Assembly (NCBI RefSeq): GCF_051960575.1
Contig: NZ_JBQCEE010000295.1
Span: 1-16,228 of the forward strand
Reading direction: 5' to 3'
Length of the DNA: 16,228 nt
Source of the DNA: JBQCEE01 sp051960575
GTDB lineage: Bacteria; Actinomycetota; Actinomycetes; Mycobacteriales; Jatrophihabitantaceae
The notes beneath the pieces are model-generated. The model did no database searches. It saw only the letters and a list, made by a program, of their open reading frames with translations, and was not told the DNA's origin. This document shows, in pieces, positions 7,574 to 14,163 of the stretch (position 1 is the stretch's first letter; each line of letters opens with the position of its first letter). Made by a program: the position numbers and the translations under genes.

Positions 7574-7579
7574 TAGGGT
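7574..7579 (+). promoter_or_regulatory. -10 box of leaderless SGNH hydrolase promoter
   Basis: TAGGGT on the plus strand, 7 nt before the ATG at 7587. There is no purine-rich ribosome site between them. It lies 10 bp from the opposing cbs -10 box, so the two polymerases would compete for the same DNA. Confidence 0.5.
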
Positions 7580-7586
7580 GCCAGCG

Positions 7587-8615
7587 ATGACTCCCGACCC
7601 TCGACGCGCGGCGACCGCGGCCTGGCGTGCGCGGCTCGCCGACCGTCGGGTGCGGCGGGCGGCGCTGTGGGGCGGGGCCGGCGTCGGCGCCGGGGTCGCC
7701 GGACTCGGCGGGCTGGCCGGCCTGCTCGTGCTCGACACCAAGATCGCCCGCCGGCGCATCCCCGTCGCCGCCGTCGCTCCCCCGGTCTCGCACGACACGG
7801 TGTGGACTGCGGCGGGTGTGAGCGCGCGGCGTCCGCCGATCCACATCGCCCTGCTCGGCGACTCGACGGCGGCGGGCTACGGCGCGAAGAGCGAGCGCGA
7901 GACGCCGGCGGCGCAGCTGGCCACCCAGATCTCGCTGGCGGCCCGGCGTCCGGTGCACGTCACCAACGTCGCCGTCGTGGGCGCGCAGTCGAGCCAACTG
8001 CCCGACCAGCTCGCCCGCCTGGACGCCCGCCGCTGGCCCGAGCTCGCGCTCATCATGATCGGTGCGAACGACGTGAAGGATCGCGTGAGCCCGGCCGACG
8101 CGTGCCGGCACCTGGACGCGGTGGTGCGGGATCTGGTCGAGCGCGGCTCGGAGATCATCGTCAGCACCTGTCCCGACCTGGGCACCGTCGCGCCGCTGCC
8201 GCAGCCGCTGCGCTTCTTCGCACGGCGCTGGTCGCGGCAGATGGCGCGCGCGCAGACGGTGACGGTGGTGCAGGCCGGCGGACGCACGGTGTCGATGGCC
8301 GACCTGCTGGGGCCGATCTTCGCCACGCGCAAGGACCTCTTCGCCGAGGACCGCTTCCACCCCAGCGCCGAGGGCTACGCCGAGGCCGTCCGGGCGCTGC
8401 TCCCGTCGTGCCTCGACGCGCTCGGGCTGCAGACGCGGGCCCGCTCGGCGAGCGCGTTCACCACCCGGCGCATGAAGCCGGTCGAGAAGGCGGCCGCCCA
8501 GGCGGTGTCGCGTCCGGGTGCCGAGGTCGTCGCGGCCGAGCCGCGCACGCCCTGGCACCACGGCGTGCAGGCCCGGCTGCGGCGCCGGCGACCCGCCGGG
8601 GGCCTGGTCGACTGA
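7587..8615 (+). CDS. Membrane-anchored SGNH/GDSL hydrolase
   Basis: Predicted esterase or lipase of the SGNH hydrolase superfamily, 342 aa, substrate unknown. All four blocks are present: Ser93 in LLGDSTAAG, Gly132 in VVGAQSSQ, Asn161 in MIGANDV, and the Asp255/His258 pair in EDRFHPSAEGY. An Arg-rich N-terminus is followed by a Gly/Ala/Leu-rich hydrophobic stretch at about 25-49, a signal anchor that would place the catalytic domain outside the membrane. The region after about 285 is Arg/Ala-rich and not conserved in the fold. The ATG at 7587 is chosen because it follows a -10 box by 7 nt and places the anchor at the very N-terminus; the open frame extends far upstream only as an antisense shadow of cbs. 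The order cbs, SGNH protein, thiolase recalls the M. tuberculosis Rv1077/Rv1075c/Rv1074c neighbourhood (from memory). Confidence 0.87.
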   Translation: MTPDPRRAATAAWRARLADRRVRRAALWGGAGVGAGVAGLGGLAGLLVLDTKIARRRIPVAAVAPPVSHDTVWTAAGVSARRPPIHIALLGDSTAAGYGAKSERETPAAQLATQISLAARRPVHVTNVAVVGAQSSQLPDQLARLDARRWPELALIMIGANDVKDRVSPADACRHLDAVVRDLVERGSEIIVSTCPDLGTVAPLPQPLRFFARRWSRQMARAQTVTVVQAGGRTVSMADLLGPIFATRKDLFAEDRFHPSAEGYAEAVRALLPSCLDALGLQTRARSASAFTTRRMKPVEKAAAQAVSRPGAEVVAAEPRTPWHHGVQARLRRRRPAGGLVD

Positions 8616-8638
8616 CCCGTCCGGCCGGGCGGCCGGGT
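8615..8638 (+). terminator. Possible terminator hairpin after the SGNH hydrolase gene
   Basis: ACCCG (8615-8619) and CCG (8621-8623) pair with CGG (8630-8632) and CGGGT (8634-8638), with one internal mismatch and a 6-nt GCCGGG loop. It starts on the last base of the stop codon. Only a short GTGTT follows, so this is a weak, tail-poor terminator. Confidence 0.4.
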
Positions 8639-8682
8639 GTTCCGTGCGCCGCACTCGCGCCGAATGTGTCGGTGGTGTGTCC

Positions 8683-8688
8683 TAGTGT
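8683..8688 (+). promoter_or_regulatory. -10 box upstream of the thiolase gene
   Basis: TAGTGT fits TANNNT and lies 31 bp before the thiolase ATG, giving a leader of about 25 nt. That leader carries a Shine-Dalgarno (GAGGAG at 8709-8714) placed 5 nt before the ATG. No clear -35 is visible. Confidence 0.45.
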
Positions 8689-8719
8689 CGGTTGATCGCG
8701 CCGACCCCGAGGAGTAGCC

Positions 8720-9940
8720 ATGCCCGAAGCCGTCATCGTCTCTGTCGCCCGCTCGCCGATCGGGCGCGCCGGCAAGGGCTCGCTCGTCTCGATGCGTCCG
8801 GACGACCTGGCCGCGCAGATCGTGCGGGCGGCCCTCGACCAGGTGCCCGCGCTCGACCCGCGCGACATCGACGACCTCATCATGGGCTGCGGCCAGCCGG
8901 GCGGTGAGAGCGGCTTCAACATCGGCCGAGCGGTGGCCGTCGAGCTCGGCTACGACTTCCTGCCCGGCACCACGGTGAACCGGTACTGCTCGTCGTCGCT
9001 GCAGACCTCGCGCATGGCGATGCACGCCATCAAGGCCGGCGAGGGCGACGTGTTCATCTCGGCCGGCGTCGAGACGGTGTCGCGGTTCGTGAACGGCAGC
9101 TCCGACGGCTGGCCGAACAGCCAGAACCCGTACTACGACGAAGCGAAGGCGCGCACGGCCAAGGTCGCCGAGTCGGGCGCGGCCGAGTGGCACGACCCGC
9201 GCGAGGACGGCAACGTGCCCGACCTCTACATCGCGATGGGTCAGACGGCCGAGAACCTCGCGCTGCTCAAGGACGTCAGCCGCGAGGACATGGACCACTT
9301 CGGCGTCCGCTCGCAGAACCTCGCCGAGCAGGCCATCGCCAACGGATTCTGGGCCAAGGACATCACCCCGGTGACGCTGCCCGACGGCACGGTCGTCTCG
9401 AAGGACGACGGCCCCCGCGCCGGTGTCACCTACGAGGCCGTCTCGCAGCTCAAGCCGGTGTTCCGCCCCGACGGCCGCGTCACCGCGGGCAACTGCTGCC
9501 CGCTGAACGACGGCGCCGCCGCGGTGGTCATCATGAGCGACACGAAGGCCGCCCAGCTCGGCCTCACCCCGCTCGCGCGGATCGTGTCGACCGGCGTCTC
9601 GGGCCTCTCACCCGAGATCATGGGCTACGGCCCGGTCGAGGCCTCGAAGCGCGCCCTCGCCCGCGCCGGGCTCAGCATCGACGACATCGACCTGGTCGAG
9701 ATCAACGAGGCCTTCGCCGCCCAGGTGCTGCCCTCGACCCGCGACCTCGGCATCGACATGGACCGGCTCAACGTCAACGGCGGCGCGATCGCCGTCGGCC
9801 ACCCGTTCGGCATGACCGGCGCCCGCATCACGAGCACGCTCATCCACTCGCTGCAGCACCACGACAAGCAGTTCGGCCTCGAGACGATGTGTGTCGGCGG
9901 CGGCCAGGGCATGGCGATGGTGCTCGAGCGCCTCTCCTGA
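8720..9940 (+). CDS. Thiolase (acetyl-CoA C-acyltransferase)
   Basis: Thiolase-superfamily enzyme, 406 aa, the usual length, acting in the cytoplasm on 3-ketoacyl-CoA (degradative) or condensing acetyl-CoA units. The catalytic triad is intact: nucleophile Cys90 in NRYCSSSLQT, His361 in AVGHPFGMTGAR and the second acid/base Cys391 in ETMCVGGGQGMAM. NEAFAAQ is at 329-335. Both N- and C-terminal thiolase halves are complete. The start is set by a good Shine-Dalgarno and by the conserved beginning EAVIVSVARSPIGRAGKG. It stands alone as a transcription unit: own -10 box upstream, strong terminator hairpin 20 bp downstream. Degradative FadA-like versus biosynthetic AtoB-like use is not settled by sequence; acyl-CoA dehydrogenases 1.5 kb away favour fatty-acid degradation. 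Confidence 0.93.
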   Translation: MPEAVIVSVARSPIGRAGKGSLVSMRPDDLAAQIVRAALDQVPALDPRDIDDLIMGCGQPGGESGFNIGRAVAVELGYDFLPGTTVNRYCSSSLQTSRMAMHAIKAGEGDVFISAGVETVSRFVNGSSDGWPNSQNPYYDEAKARTAKVAESGAAEWHDPREDGNVPDLYIAMGQTAENLALLKDVSREDMDHFGVRSQNLAEQAIANGFWAKDITPVTLPDGTVVSKDDGPRAGVTYEAVSQLKPVFRPDGRVTAGNCCPLNDGAAAVVIMSDTKAAQLGLTPLARIVSTGVSGLSPEIMGYGPVEASKRALARAGLSIDDIDLVEINEAFAAQVLPSTRDLGIDMDRLNVNGGAIAVGHPFGMTGARITSTLIHSLQHHDKQFGLETMCVGGGQGMAMVLERLS

Positions 9941-9960
9941 GGCGTCCGCCCGCACGACAG

Positions 9961-10007
9961 GACGCCCCGCCGCGCGGCACCAGAAATCTGCCGCGTGGCG
10001 GGGCGTC
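9961..10007 (+). terminator. Strong terminator hairpin after thiolase gene
   Basis: A 19-bp stem, 9961-9979 against 9989-10007 (GACGCCCCGCCGCGCGGCA and its complement, one G-U wobble on the plus strand), closes a 9-nt loop CCAGAAATC. ACCTTCTTCC follows on the plus strand. This is the clearest terminator in the window and begins 20 bp after the thiolase stop. Confidence 0.8.
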
Positions 10008-10335
10008 ACCTTCTTCCGGGCGCCTCGTTGGACTGGATGTCAGCGCATCGCCGGACGTTCCGTGGGGGAATGGCCGGCAGAGTGGGACGGCGCTGAGCGG
10101 TTCGATTCCGGAGATGTCCAATGGGGGAATCGCCGGCGCGGACCAGCTGAGCCCGGACGTTCGTGGGGAGCGTCCGAGCTCATAGCAGTGATCAGCAAGA
10201 ACCAGCAGCGGCCAGGGCGTGGGGCCCGGCGGTTGCGACACCGAGGCGGCGGCCGTGGCGTCCCGTGAGGGGACGCCGGCCGCATCGCCCGGCGATCACC
10301 GAGGGGAATCGCCGGATGGCCCGCCCGATGCCGGA
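10008..10335. other. Gene-free repeat and hairpin region between thiolase and Bax inhibitor genes
   Basis: About 330 bp with no credible reading frame. It contains four related G-rich segments near 10062-10077, 10121-10136, 10163-10170 and 10303-10315, with cores GTGGGGGAATGGCCGG, ATGGGGGAATCGCCGG, GTGGGGAG and GGGGAATCGCCGG. Each sits in or next to an inverted repeat: GCCGG/CCGGC at 10050-10054 and 10074-10078; CGATTCC/GGAATCG at 10103-10109 and 10126-10132; TGAGC-CGGACG/CGTCCG-GCTCA at 10148-10182; CCGGCGAT/ATCGCCGG at 10289-10296 and 10308-10315. GCTGAGC and GGACGTTC each occur twice. It could be degenerate intergenic repeats or a structured RNA with G-rich loops; no known RNA family is recognised. 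Confidence 0.5.
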
Positions 10336-10368
10336 CGAGGAGCAGCCCGCTGTGCGGGCCGCTCCTCG
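10336..10368. terminator. Strong hairpin downstream of the Bax inhibitor gene
   Basis: CGAGGAGC (10336-10343) and GCCCGC (10345-10350) pair with GCGGGC (10354-10359) and GCTCCTCG (10361-10368), with one A/C mismatch and a 3-nt TGT loop. No U-tail appears on either strand. It may be a second terminator for the minus-strand gene or the end of a plus-strand transcript from the repeat region. Confidence 0.45.
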
Positions 10369-10384
10369 CGGCATTGAAGACACC

Positions 10385-10421
10385 GACGGGGCGGCACCGC
10401 GGGGTCGCGGGCCGCCCCGTC
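10385..10421 (-). terminator. Terminator hairpin after the Bax inhibitor-1 gene
   Basis: A perfect 11-bp GC stem, GACGGGGCGGC at 10385-10395 and GCCGCCCCGTC at 10411-10421, closes a 15-nt loop. It begins 23 nt past the minus-strand stop codon, and GGTGTCTTC follows on the minus strand. Confidence 0.6.
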
Positions 10422-10444
10422 CGGGCGTGCGGTGGAACGACTGG

Positions 10445-11236
10445 TCAGTTGTCGCGCAGATACCCGAGCAGGCGCAGGATCTCGAGGTACAGCCACACCA
10501 GCGTGACGGTGAGGCCGAACGCGGCGTACCAGGCGAACTTCTCGTCGGCGCCGCGGCGGATGCCCTGCTCGACCATGTCGAAGTCGAGCACCAGGTTCAT
10601 CGCGGCGATGACGATGCAGACCAGGCTGAACAGGATCGCGACCGGGCCGCCCGACCGCAGGCCGAGGCCGTCGCTGGTGAACAGGTAGGCGACGAGGTTG
10701 ACCAGCATCAGGCCGAAGGCGCCGATGGTGGCGCCCACGACGACGCGGGTGAACTTCGGCGTGACCCGGATGGCGCCGATCTTGTAGACGAACAGCATGC
10801 CGACGGCCACCATCACGGTGCCGGTGAGGGCCTCGACGACGATGCCGGGCTTCCACTGCTCGAAGGCGTGGCTGATGCCGCCGAGCAGGGCGCCCTCGAA
10901 CGCCGCGTACAGCAGCGCGGTGACGGCGTTCGCCTTCATCGTGAAGCTCATGTAGAGCCCCAGGCCGACGCCGCCGAGGGCCGACACGAGCAGCACCGGC
11001 CCGTAGTTGGCGGTCGGCACGGTCACCCAGGTGACGGCGCCCGCGGCGAGCAGCACGAACAGCATCGCGGCCGTGCGCTGCACCACCGAGTCGAGCGTCA
11101 TGTAGCGCTGGCCCGGACGCGGGCCGGTGTACGCGGGGCTGTCGTACATGCCCTGCAACTCGGTCACGGACGGAGTCGGCAGGCCGTTCCCGCCGGACGC
11201 ACCGCCGAAGCGACGGATGACTGGGTTCTGCGCCAT
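10445..11236 (-). CDS. Bax inhibitor-1/YccA family multi-pass membrane protein
   Basis: Integral membrane protein of the Bax inhibitor-1/YccA (TMBIM-like) family, 263 aa. Bacterial members such as BsYetJ are pH-sensitive calcium leak channels, and E. coli YccA modulates FtsH; the role here is unknown. Seven hydrophobic helices are visible, at about 54-72, 78-97, 103-120, 131-149, 160-182, 194-216 and 233-254. The family C-terminus is present as NLVLDFDMVEQG, then FAWYAAFGLTVTLVWLYLEI. About 50 cytoplasmic N-terminal residues (Pro/Gly-rich) precede helix 1. The ATG at 11236 is set by a strong Shine-Dalgarno, AAGGAGGAG (11245-11253), 8 nt upstream; an in-frame ATG 18 codons further up lacks one. 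It is monocistronic, with a terminator hairpin just downstream, and diverges from the acyl-CoA dehydrogenase genes. Confidence 0.9.
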   Translation of the reverse strand: MAQNPVIRRFGGASGGNGLPTPSVTELQGMYDSPAYTGPRPGQRYMTLDSVVQRTAAMLFVLLAAGAVTWVTVPTANYGPVLLVSALGGVGLGLYMSFTMKANAVTALLYAAFEGALLGGISHAFEQWKPGIVVEALTGTVMVAVGMLFVYKIGAIRVTPKFTRVVVGATIGAFGLMLVNLVAYLFTSDGLGLRSGGPVAILFSLVCIVIAAMNLVLDFDMVEQGIRRGADEKFAWYAAFGLTVTLVWLYLEILRLLGYLRDN

Positions 11237-11344
11237 CGGTGACGCTCCTCCTTCTGCACGGACTGCTCGGGGACGCCGCAGGCAGTGCACGGACGTCCTG
11301 ATGGGTCAACGGTCTCACGTGCCGCCGAGTTCCCCTGCAGCCTG

Positions 11345-11356
11345 TGCACCGGTGCA
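11345..11356. promoter_or_regulatory. Candidate operator: 12-bp perfect palindrome
   Basis: TGCACCGGTGCA lies in the 213-bp divergent spacer between the Bax inhibitor and acyl-CoA dehydrogenase genes. It is 22 bp upstream of the candidate -35 of the dehydrogenase promoter. A perfect palindrome in that place is suggestive of a dimeric regulator site, but there is no second copy in the window. Confidence 0.35.
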
Positions 11357-11378
11357 GCAGATCACCTGGAACCGACGG

Positions 11379-11407
11379 TTGGCGATACGCCGAGTTTCGG
11401 GTAACTT
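11379..11407 (+). promoter_or_regulatory. Promoter of the acyl-CoA dehydrogenase pair (-35 and -10)
   Basis: TTGGCG at 11379-11384 and TAACTT at 11402-11407 are separated by the ideal 17 bp. Transcription would begin near 11414, leaving a leader of about 36 nt with a GGAG (11442-11445) just ahead of the ATG at 11450. This is the best -35/-10 pair I found in the window. Confidence 0.6.
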
Positions 11408-11449
11408 TCCTGTGACAGCCCGTCCGTTCCCGTTCCTCCTTGGAGTGTC

Positions 11450-12772
11450 ATGTCAGGGCGCAACCGTCGCGGTCGCGACGCCATGGGCGTCGGCCTGGCC
11501 GCGCTGAACCGACTCGCCGGCGCCGGCGTGATCGACCGCTTGAACCTGCGCAAGCCGGTCGAGCGTGCGGTCTACGAGGGCACCAAGGCGGGGTTCCGCT
11601 CGCTCGCCGTCGCGAACCGCACCTTCGCCAAGGTGCAGGGCAAGGGCCCGGCGCAGCGGCCCACCACCTCGTCCGGACGCGATCTGTTCGACCTCACCCC
11701 GAGCGACGAGCAGCAGATGATCGTCGGGGCGACCCGCGAGTTCGCCGCCGAGCTGATCCGTCCGGTCGCCCAGGAGGCCGACGCCGAGTGCGCGACGCCC
11801 GGCGAGCTGCTGAAGCGATCGGTCGCCGAGCTCGGCGTCACGATCGTCGGCGTGCCGGAGGCCCTGGGCGGCATGGGCAGCGAGCGCTCGGCCACCACGA
11901 GCGCGCTCGTCGCCGAGGCCCTGGCGCACGGCGACATGGGCATCGCCGTCGCCTGCCTCGCGCCGGCCGCGGTCAGCACGGCGCTCACCCTCTGGGGCGA
12001 CCCGGCCCAGCAGGCCACCTACCTGCCGTCGTTCGTCGGCGACGACGTGCCGGCCGCCGCGCTGGCGATCACCGAGCCGCGCCCGCTGTTCGACCCGTTC
12101 CAGCTGCAGACCACGGCCCGCCGCGTCGGCGACGGCTACCTGCTGAACGGCGTCAAGTCGCTCGTACCGCGGGCGGCCCAGGGCGAGCTGTTCGTCATCG
12201 CGGCCGACCTCGAAGGCGTGCCGGCGCTGTTCCTCGTCGAGTCGGGCAGCACCGGCATCAGCGTCGAGGCCGAGCCCGCGATGGGGCTCCGTGCCGCGTC
12301 CACCGGCCGGTTGATCCTCGAGGACGTCGCCGTGCCCGCAGGCAACAAGCTCGGCGAGGCCGGCGACTACACCGAGTGCGTGCGGCTCTCGCGCATCGCG
12401 TGGGCGGCACTCGCCTGCGGCACCGGCAAGGCCGTGCTCGACTACGTGATCCCCTATGTCAACGACCGGCACGCGTTCGGTGAGCCGATCAGCCACCGGC
12501 AGGCGGTGGCGTTCATGGTCAGCAACATGGCCATCGAGCTCGAGGGTGCGCGGCTCACCATGCTGCGCGCGGCGGCGCGGGCCGAGCAGGGCAAGCCCTA
12601 CGCCCGCGAGGCGGCGCTCGCCCGGAAGCTCTCGACCGAGTACGGCATGCAGATCGGCTCCAGCGGCGTGCAGCTGCTCGGCGGCCACGGCTACGTCAAG
12701 GAACACCCGGTCGAGCGCTGGTACCGCGACCTGCGCGCGATCGGCGTCATGGAGGGGGTCGTCCTCGTATGA
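11450..12772 (+). CDS. Acyl-CoA dehydrogenase, FadE24-like, degenerate flavin loop
   Basis: Flavin-dependent acyl-CoA dehydrogenase family protein, 440 aa. It begins with a basic extension of about 75 residues not found in classic members, then the N-terminal helical domain (from LTPSDEQQMIVGATREFAAE, 82-101), the middle beta domain (about 200-310) and the C-terminal helical domain. In the middle domain the usual TEPGxGSD flavin/substrate loop reads ITEPRPLFDPFQ (207-218), losing the Gly-Ser-Asp. A Glu (E435, VMEG) is kept at the position expected for the catalytic base, but the chain ends five residues later. Together with the ATGA-coupled second dehydrogenase this suggests a heteromeric enzyme in which this subunit contributes little or no flavin site, as in mycobacterial alpha2beta2 FadE pairs (inference). 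Start is set by GGAG 4 nt before the ATG. Acyl chain preference is unknown. Confidence 0.85.
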   Translation: MSGRNRRGRDAMGVGLAALNRLAGAGVIDRLNLRKPVERAVYEGTKAGFRSLAVANRTFAKVQGKGPAQRPTTSSGRDLFDLTPSDEQQMIVGATREFAAELIRPVAQEADAECATPGELLKRSVAELGVTIVGVPEALGGMGSERSATTSALVAEALAHGDMGIAVACLAPAAVSTALTLWGDPAQQATYLPSFVGDDVPAAALAITEPRPLFDPFQLQTTARRVGDGYLLNGVKSLVPRAAQGELFVIAADLEGVPALFLVESGSTGISVEAEPAMGLRAASTGRLILEDVAVPAGNKLGEAGDYTECVRLSRIAWAALACGTGKAVLDYVIPYVNDRHAFGEPISHRQAVAFMVSNMAIELEGARLTMLRAAARAEQGKPYAREAALARKLSTEYGMQIGSSGVQLLGGHGYVKEHPVERWYRDLRAIGVMEGVVLV

Positions 12773-13986
12773 GCATCAATCTGGAAGTGCCGAAGAAGTT
12801 CGGCGTCCTGGTCAACCAGGCGCACCAGGTCTCGACCGAGATCTTCCGGCCCATCTCGCGCAAGTACGACCGTGCGTCCGACATCGAGCCCGGTGGCCCG
12901 ATCAAGGAACTCGACATGCTCGCGTCGCTCATCGACGGCATGAACGCCTCGGGCGAGCAGAGCACCGGCGCGCGCGGCGTGCGGCGCAAGGGCGGGGGCG
13001 GCGAGAACGTCAACGGCGGCAACATGTCCGGCGTGCTCTCGATCATCGAGGCGTGCTGGGGCGACGTCGCCATGGTGCTCTCGATGCCGCGCCAGGGGCT
13101 CGGCAACGCGGCGATCGCGTCGGTCGCCAACGACGAGCAGTTGGCCCGCTTCGACCACACGTGGGCCGCGATGGCCATCACCGAGCCGGGCTTCGGCTCG
13201 GACTCGGCCGCCGTGTCGACCACGGCCGTGCTCGACGGCGACCACTACGTGCTCAACGGCGAGAAGATCTACGTGACCGCCGGTGGGCGCTGCGACTCGG
13301 TGGTCGTGTGGGCGACGCTCGACAAGAGCAAGGGCCGGGCGGCGATCAAGTCCTTCGTCGTCGAGAAGGGCACGCCGGGCATGGTCGTCGAGCGGCTCGA
13401 GCACAAGCTCGGCATCCGCGCGTCCGACACGGCGACCATCCGGTTCACCGACTGCCGCGTGCCGAAGGCGAACCTCCTCGGCTCCCCCGAGATCGAGGTC
13501 GAGCAGGGCTTCGCCGGGGTCATGCAGACCTTCGACAACACGCGTCCGCTGGTGGCCGGCATGGCCGTCGGCTGCGCGCGGGCCGCGCTCGACGAGATCG
13601 AGGACCTGCTCGAGCAGGCCGGCATCGAGGTCGACTACGACCGCCCGGCCAACACCCAGCACGCGGCGGCCGCGGCGTACCTGCAGATGGAGGCCGACTG
13701 GGAGGCGGGCTACCTGCTCACCCTCGAGGCGACCTGGATGGCCGACAACAACAAGCCGAACTCGCTGCAGGCCTCGATGGCCAAGGCGAAGGCCGCCCGC
13801 GTCGGCGTCGAGATCACGACCAAGTGCGTCGAGCTCGCCGGGTCACTGGGCTACAGCGAGCACTCGCTGCTCGAGAAGTGGGCCCGCGACTCGAAGATCC
13901 TCGACATCTTCGAGGGCACGCAGCAGATCCAGCAGCTCATCATCGCCCGCCGCCTGCTGAACAAGACGAGCGCCGAGCTGAAGTAG
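12769..13986 (+). CDS. Acyl-CoA dehydrogenase, FadE23-like catalytic subunit
   Basis: Acyl-CoA dehydrogenase, 405 aa, catalysing alpha,beta-dehydrogenation of an acyl-CoA with FAD in beta-oxidation. The flavin loop is intact, AITEPGFGSDSAAVST (136-151), as is the second middle-domain strand LNGEKIYVTAGG (162-173). The catalytic-base Glu is E382 in DIFEGTQQIQ, with Arg/Leu-rich IARRLL closing the domain. The N-terminus SINLEVPKKFGVLVNQAHQ resembles mycobacterial FadE23 as I recall it. The ATG overlaps the previous stop (ATGA) and a GGAGGGGG (12751-12758) lies 10 nt upstream, so it is tightly coupled to the preceding dehydrogenase; equal subunit amounts are expected. No electron-transfer flavoprotein or hydratase gene is present in the window, and the substrate is not predictable. 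Confidence 0.92.
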   Translation: MSINLEVPKKFGVLVNQAHQVSTEIFRPISRKYDRASDIEPGGPIKELDMLASLIDGMNASGEQSTGARGVRRKGGGGENVNGGNMSGVLSIIEACWGDVAMVLSMPRQGLGNAAIASVANDEQLARFDHTWAAMAITEPGFGSDSAAVSTTAVLDGDHYVLNGEKIYVTAGGRCDSVVVWATLDKSKGRAAIKSFVVEKGTPGMVVERLEHKLGIRASDTATIRFTDCRVPKANLLGSPEIEVEQGFAGVMQTFDNTRPLVAGMAVGCARAALDEIEDLLEQAGIEVDYDRPANTQHAAAAAYLQMEADWEAGYLLTLEATWMADNNKPNSLQASMAKAKAARVGVEITTKCVELAGSLGYSEHSLLEKWARDSKILDIFEGTQQIQQLIIARRLLNKTSAELK

Positions 13987-14012
13987 TCGGCCCGACCCGG
14001 TCGCGTCCGACC

Positions 14013-14146
14013 CGCACGGTGACGGACCTCAGGATCGGGTGACGGACCTCAAGATCGGGAGACGGCGAATTCGCCGTCTCCCGATCTTCCGTTTCGTCAC
14101 CCGCGGGATCGATCCGTCACCCACGGGGTCGGTCCGTCACCGTGCG
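14013..14146. repeat. 20-bp phased inverted-repeat array around a 38-bp palindrome
   Basis: The convergent spacer after the dehydrogenase pair has two direct copies of a 20-bp unit, TGACGGACCTCAGGATCGGG at 14020-14039 and the same with one change at 14040-14059. A 20-bp palindromic centre follows (14060-14079). Three copies in inverse orientation then occupy 14080-14099, 14100-14119 and 14120-14139, all sharing TGACG at one end and GGG at the other. The outer arms 14013-14028 and 14131-14146 are a perfect 16-bp inverted repeat. Phase is exact over six 20-bp steps. It probably terminates transcription from both sides, and may be a protein-binding or mobile repeat element. Confidence 0.85.
14051..14088. 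terminator. 38-bp perfect palindrome, likely bidirectional terminator
   Basis: Two 19-nt arms with no spacer (AAGATCGGGAGACGGCGAA and its exact complement) form a stem closed by AATT. It sits between the plus-strand dehydrogenase operon and the minus-strand secreted hydrolase gene. CCGTTTCGTC follows on the plus strand, a modest T-rich tail. Confidence 0.65.
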
Positions 14147-14163
14147 CGCCCGGGGCGGGCGGG

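Noticed and set aside
6204..7586. Long plus-strand extension in frame with the SGNH hydrolase, giving an 803-codon open frame
   Set aside because: It lies antisense to cbs, which has unmistakable PLP and CBS-domain motifs. The ATG at 7587 has its own -10 box and begins the membrane anchor.
10053..10120. tRNA-like arrangement: GGACGTT...GATGTCC acceptor-like ends and a T-loop-like GGTTCGATTCC
   Set aside because: The T-stem pairs at only three positions, positions 8-9 are CC, and no D-arm or 7-nt anticodon loop can be drawn; the length of 68 nt is also short. Possibly a decayed tRNA fragment, but not supportable.
9840..10241. Minus-strand 133-codon frame in the gene-free region
   Set aside because: It overlaps the thiolase end and the strong terminator, is Pro/Arg/Gly-rich without pattern, and lacks a ribosome site.
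10040..10320. Actinobacterial 6C RNA on the minus strand (C-rich hairpin loops)
   Set aside because: The C-runs are only four or five long and the two-hairpin spacing of that family is not met.
14013..14146. CRISPR array
   Set aside because: The 20-bp units are contiguous with no spacers, occur in both orientations, and no cas genes are present.
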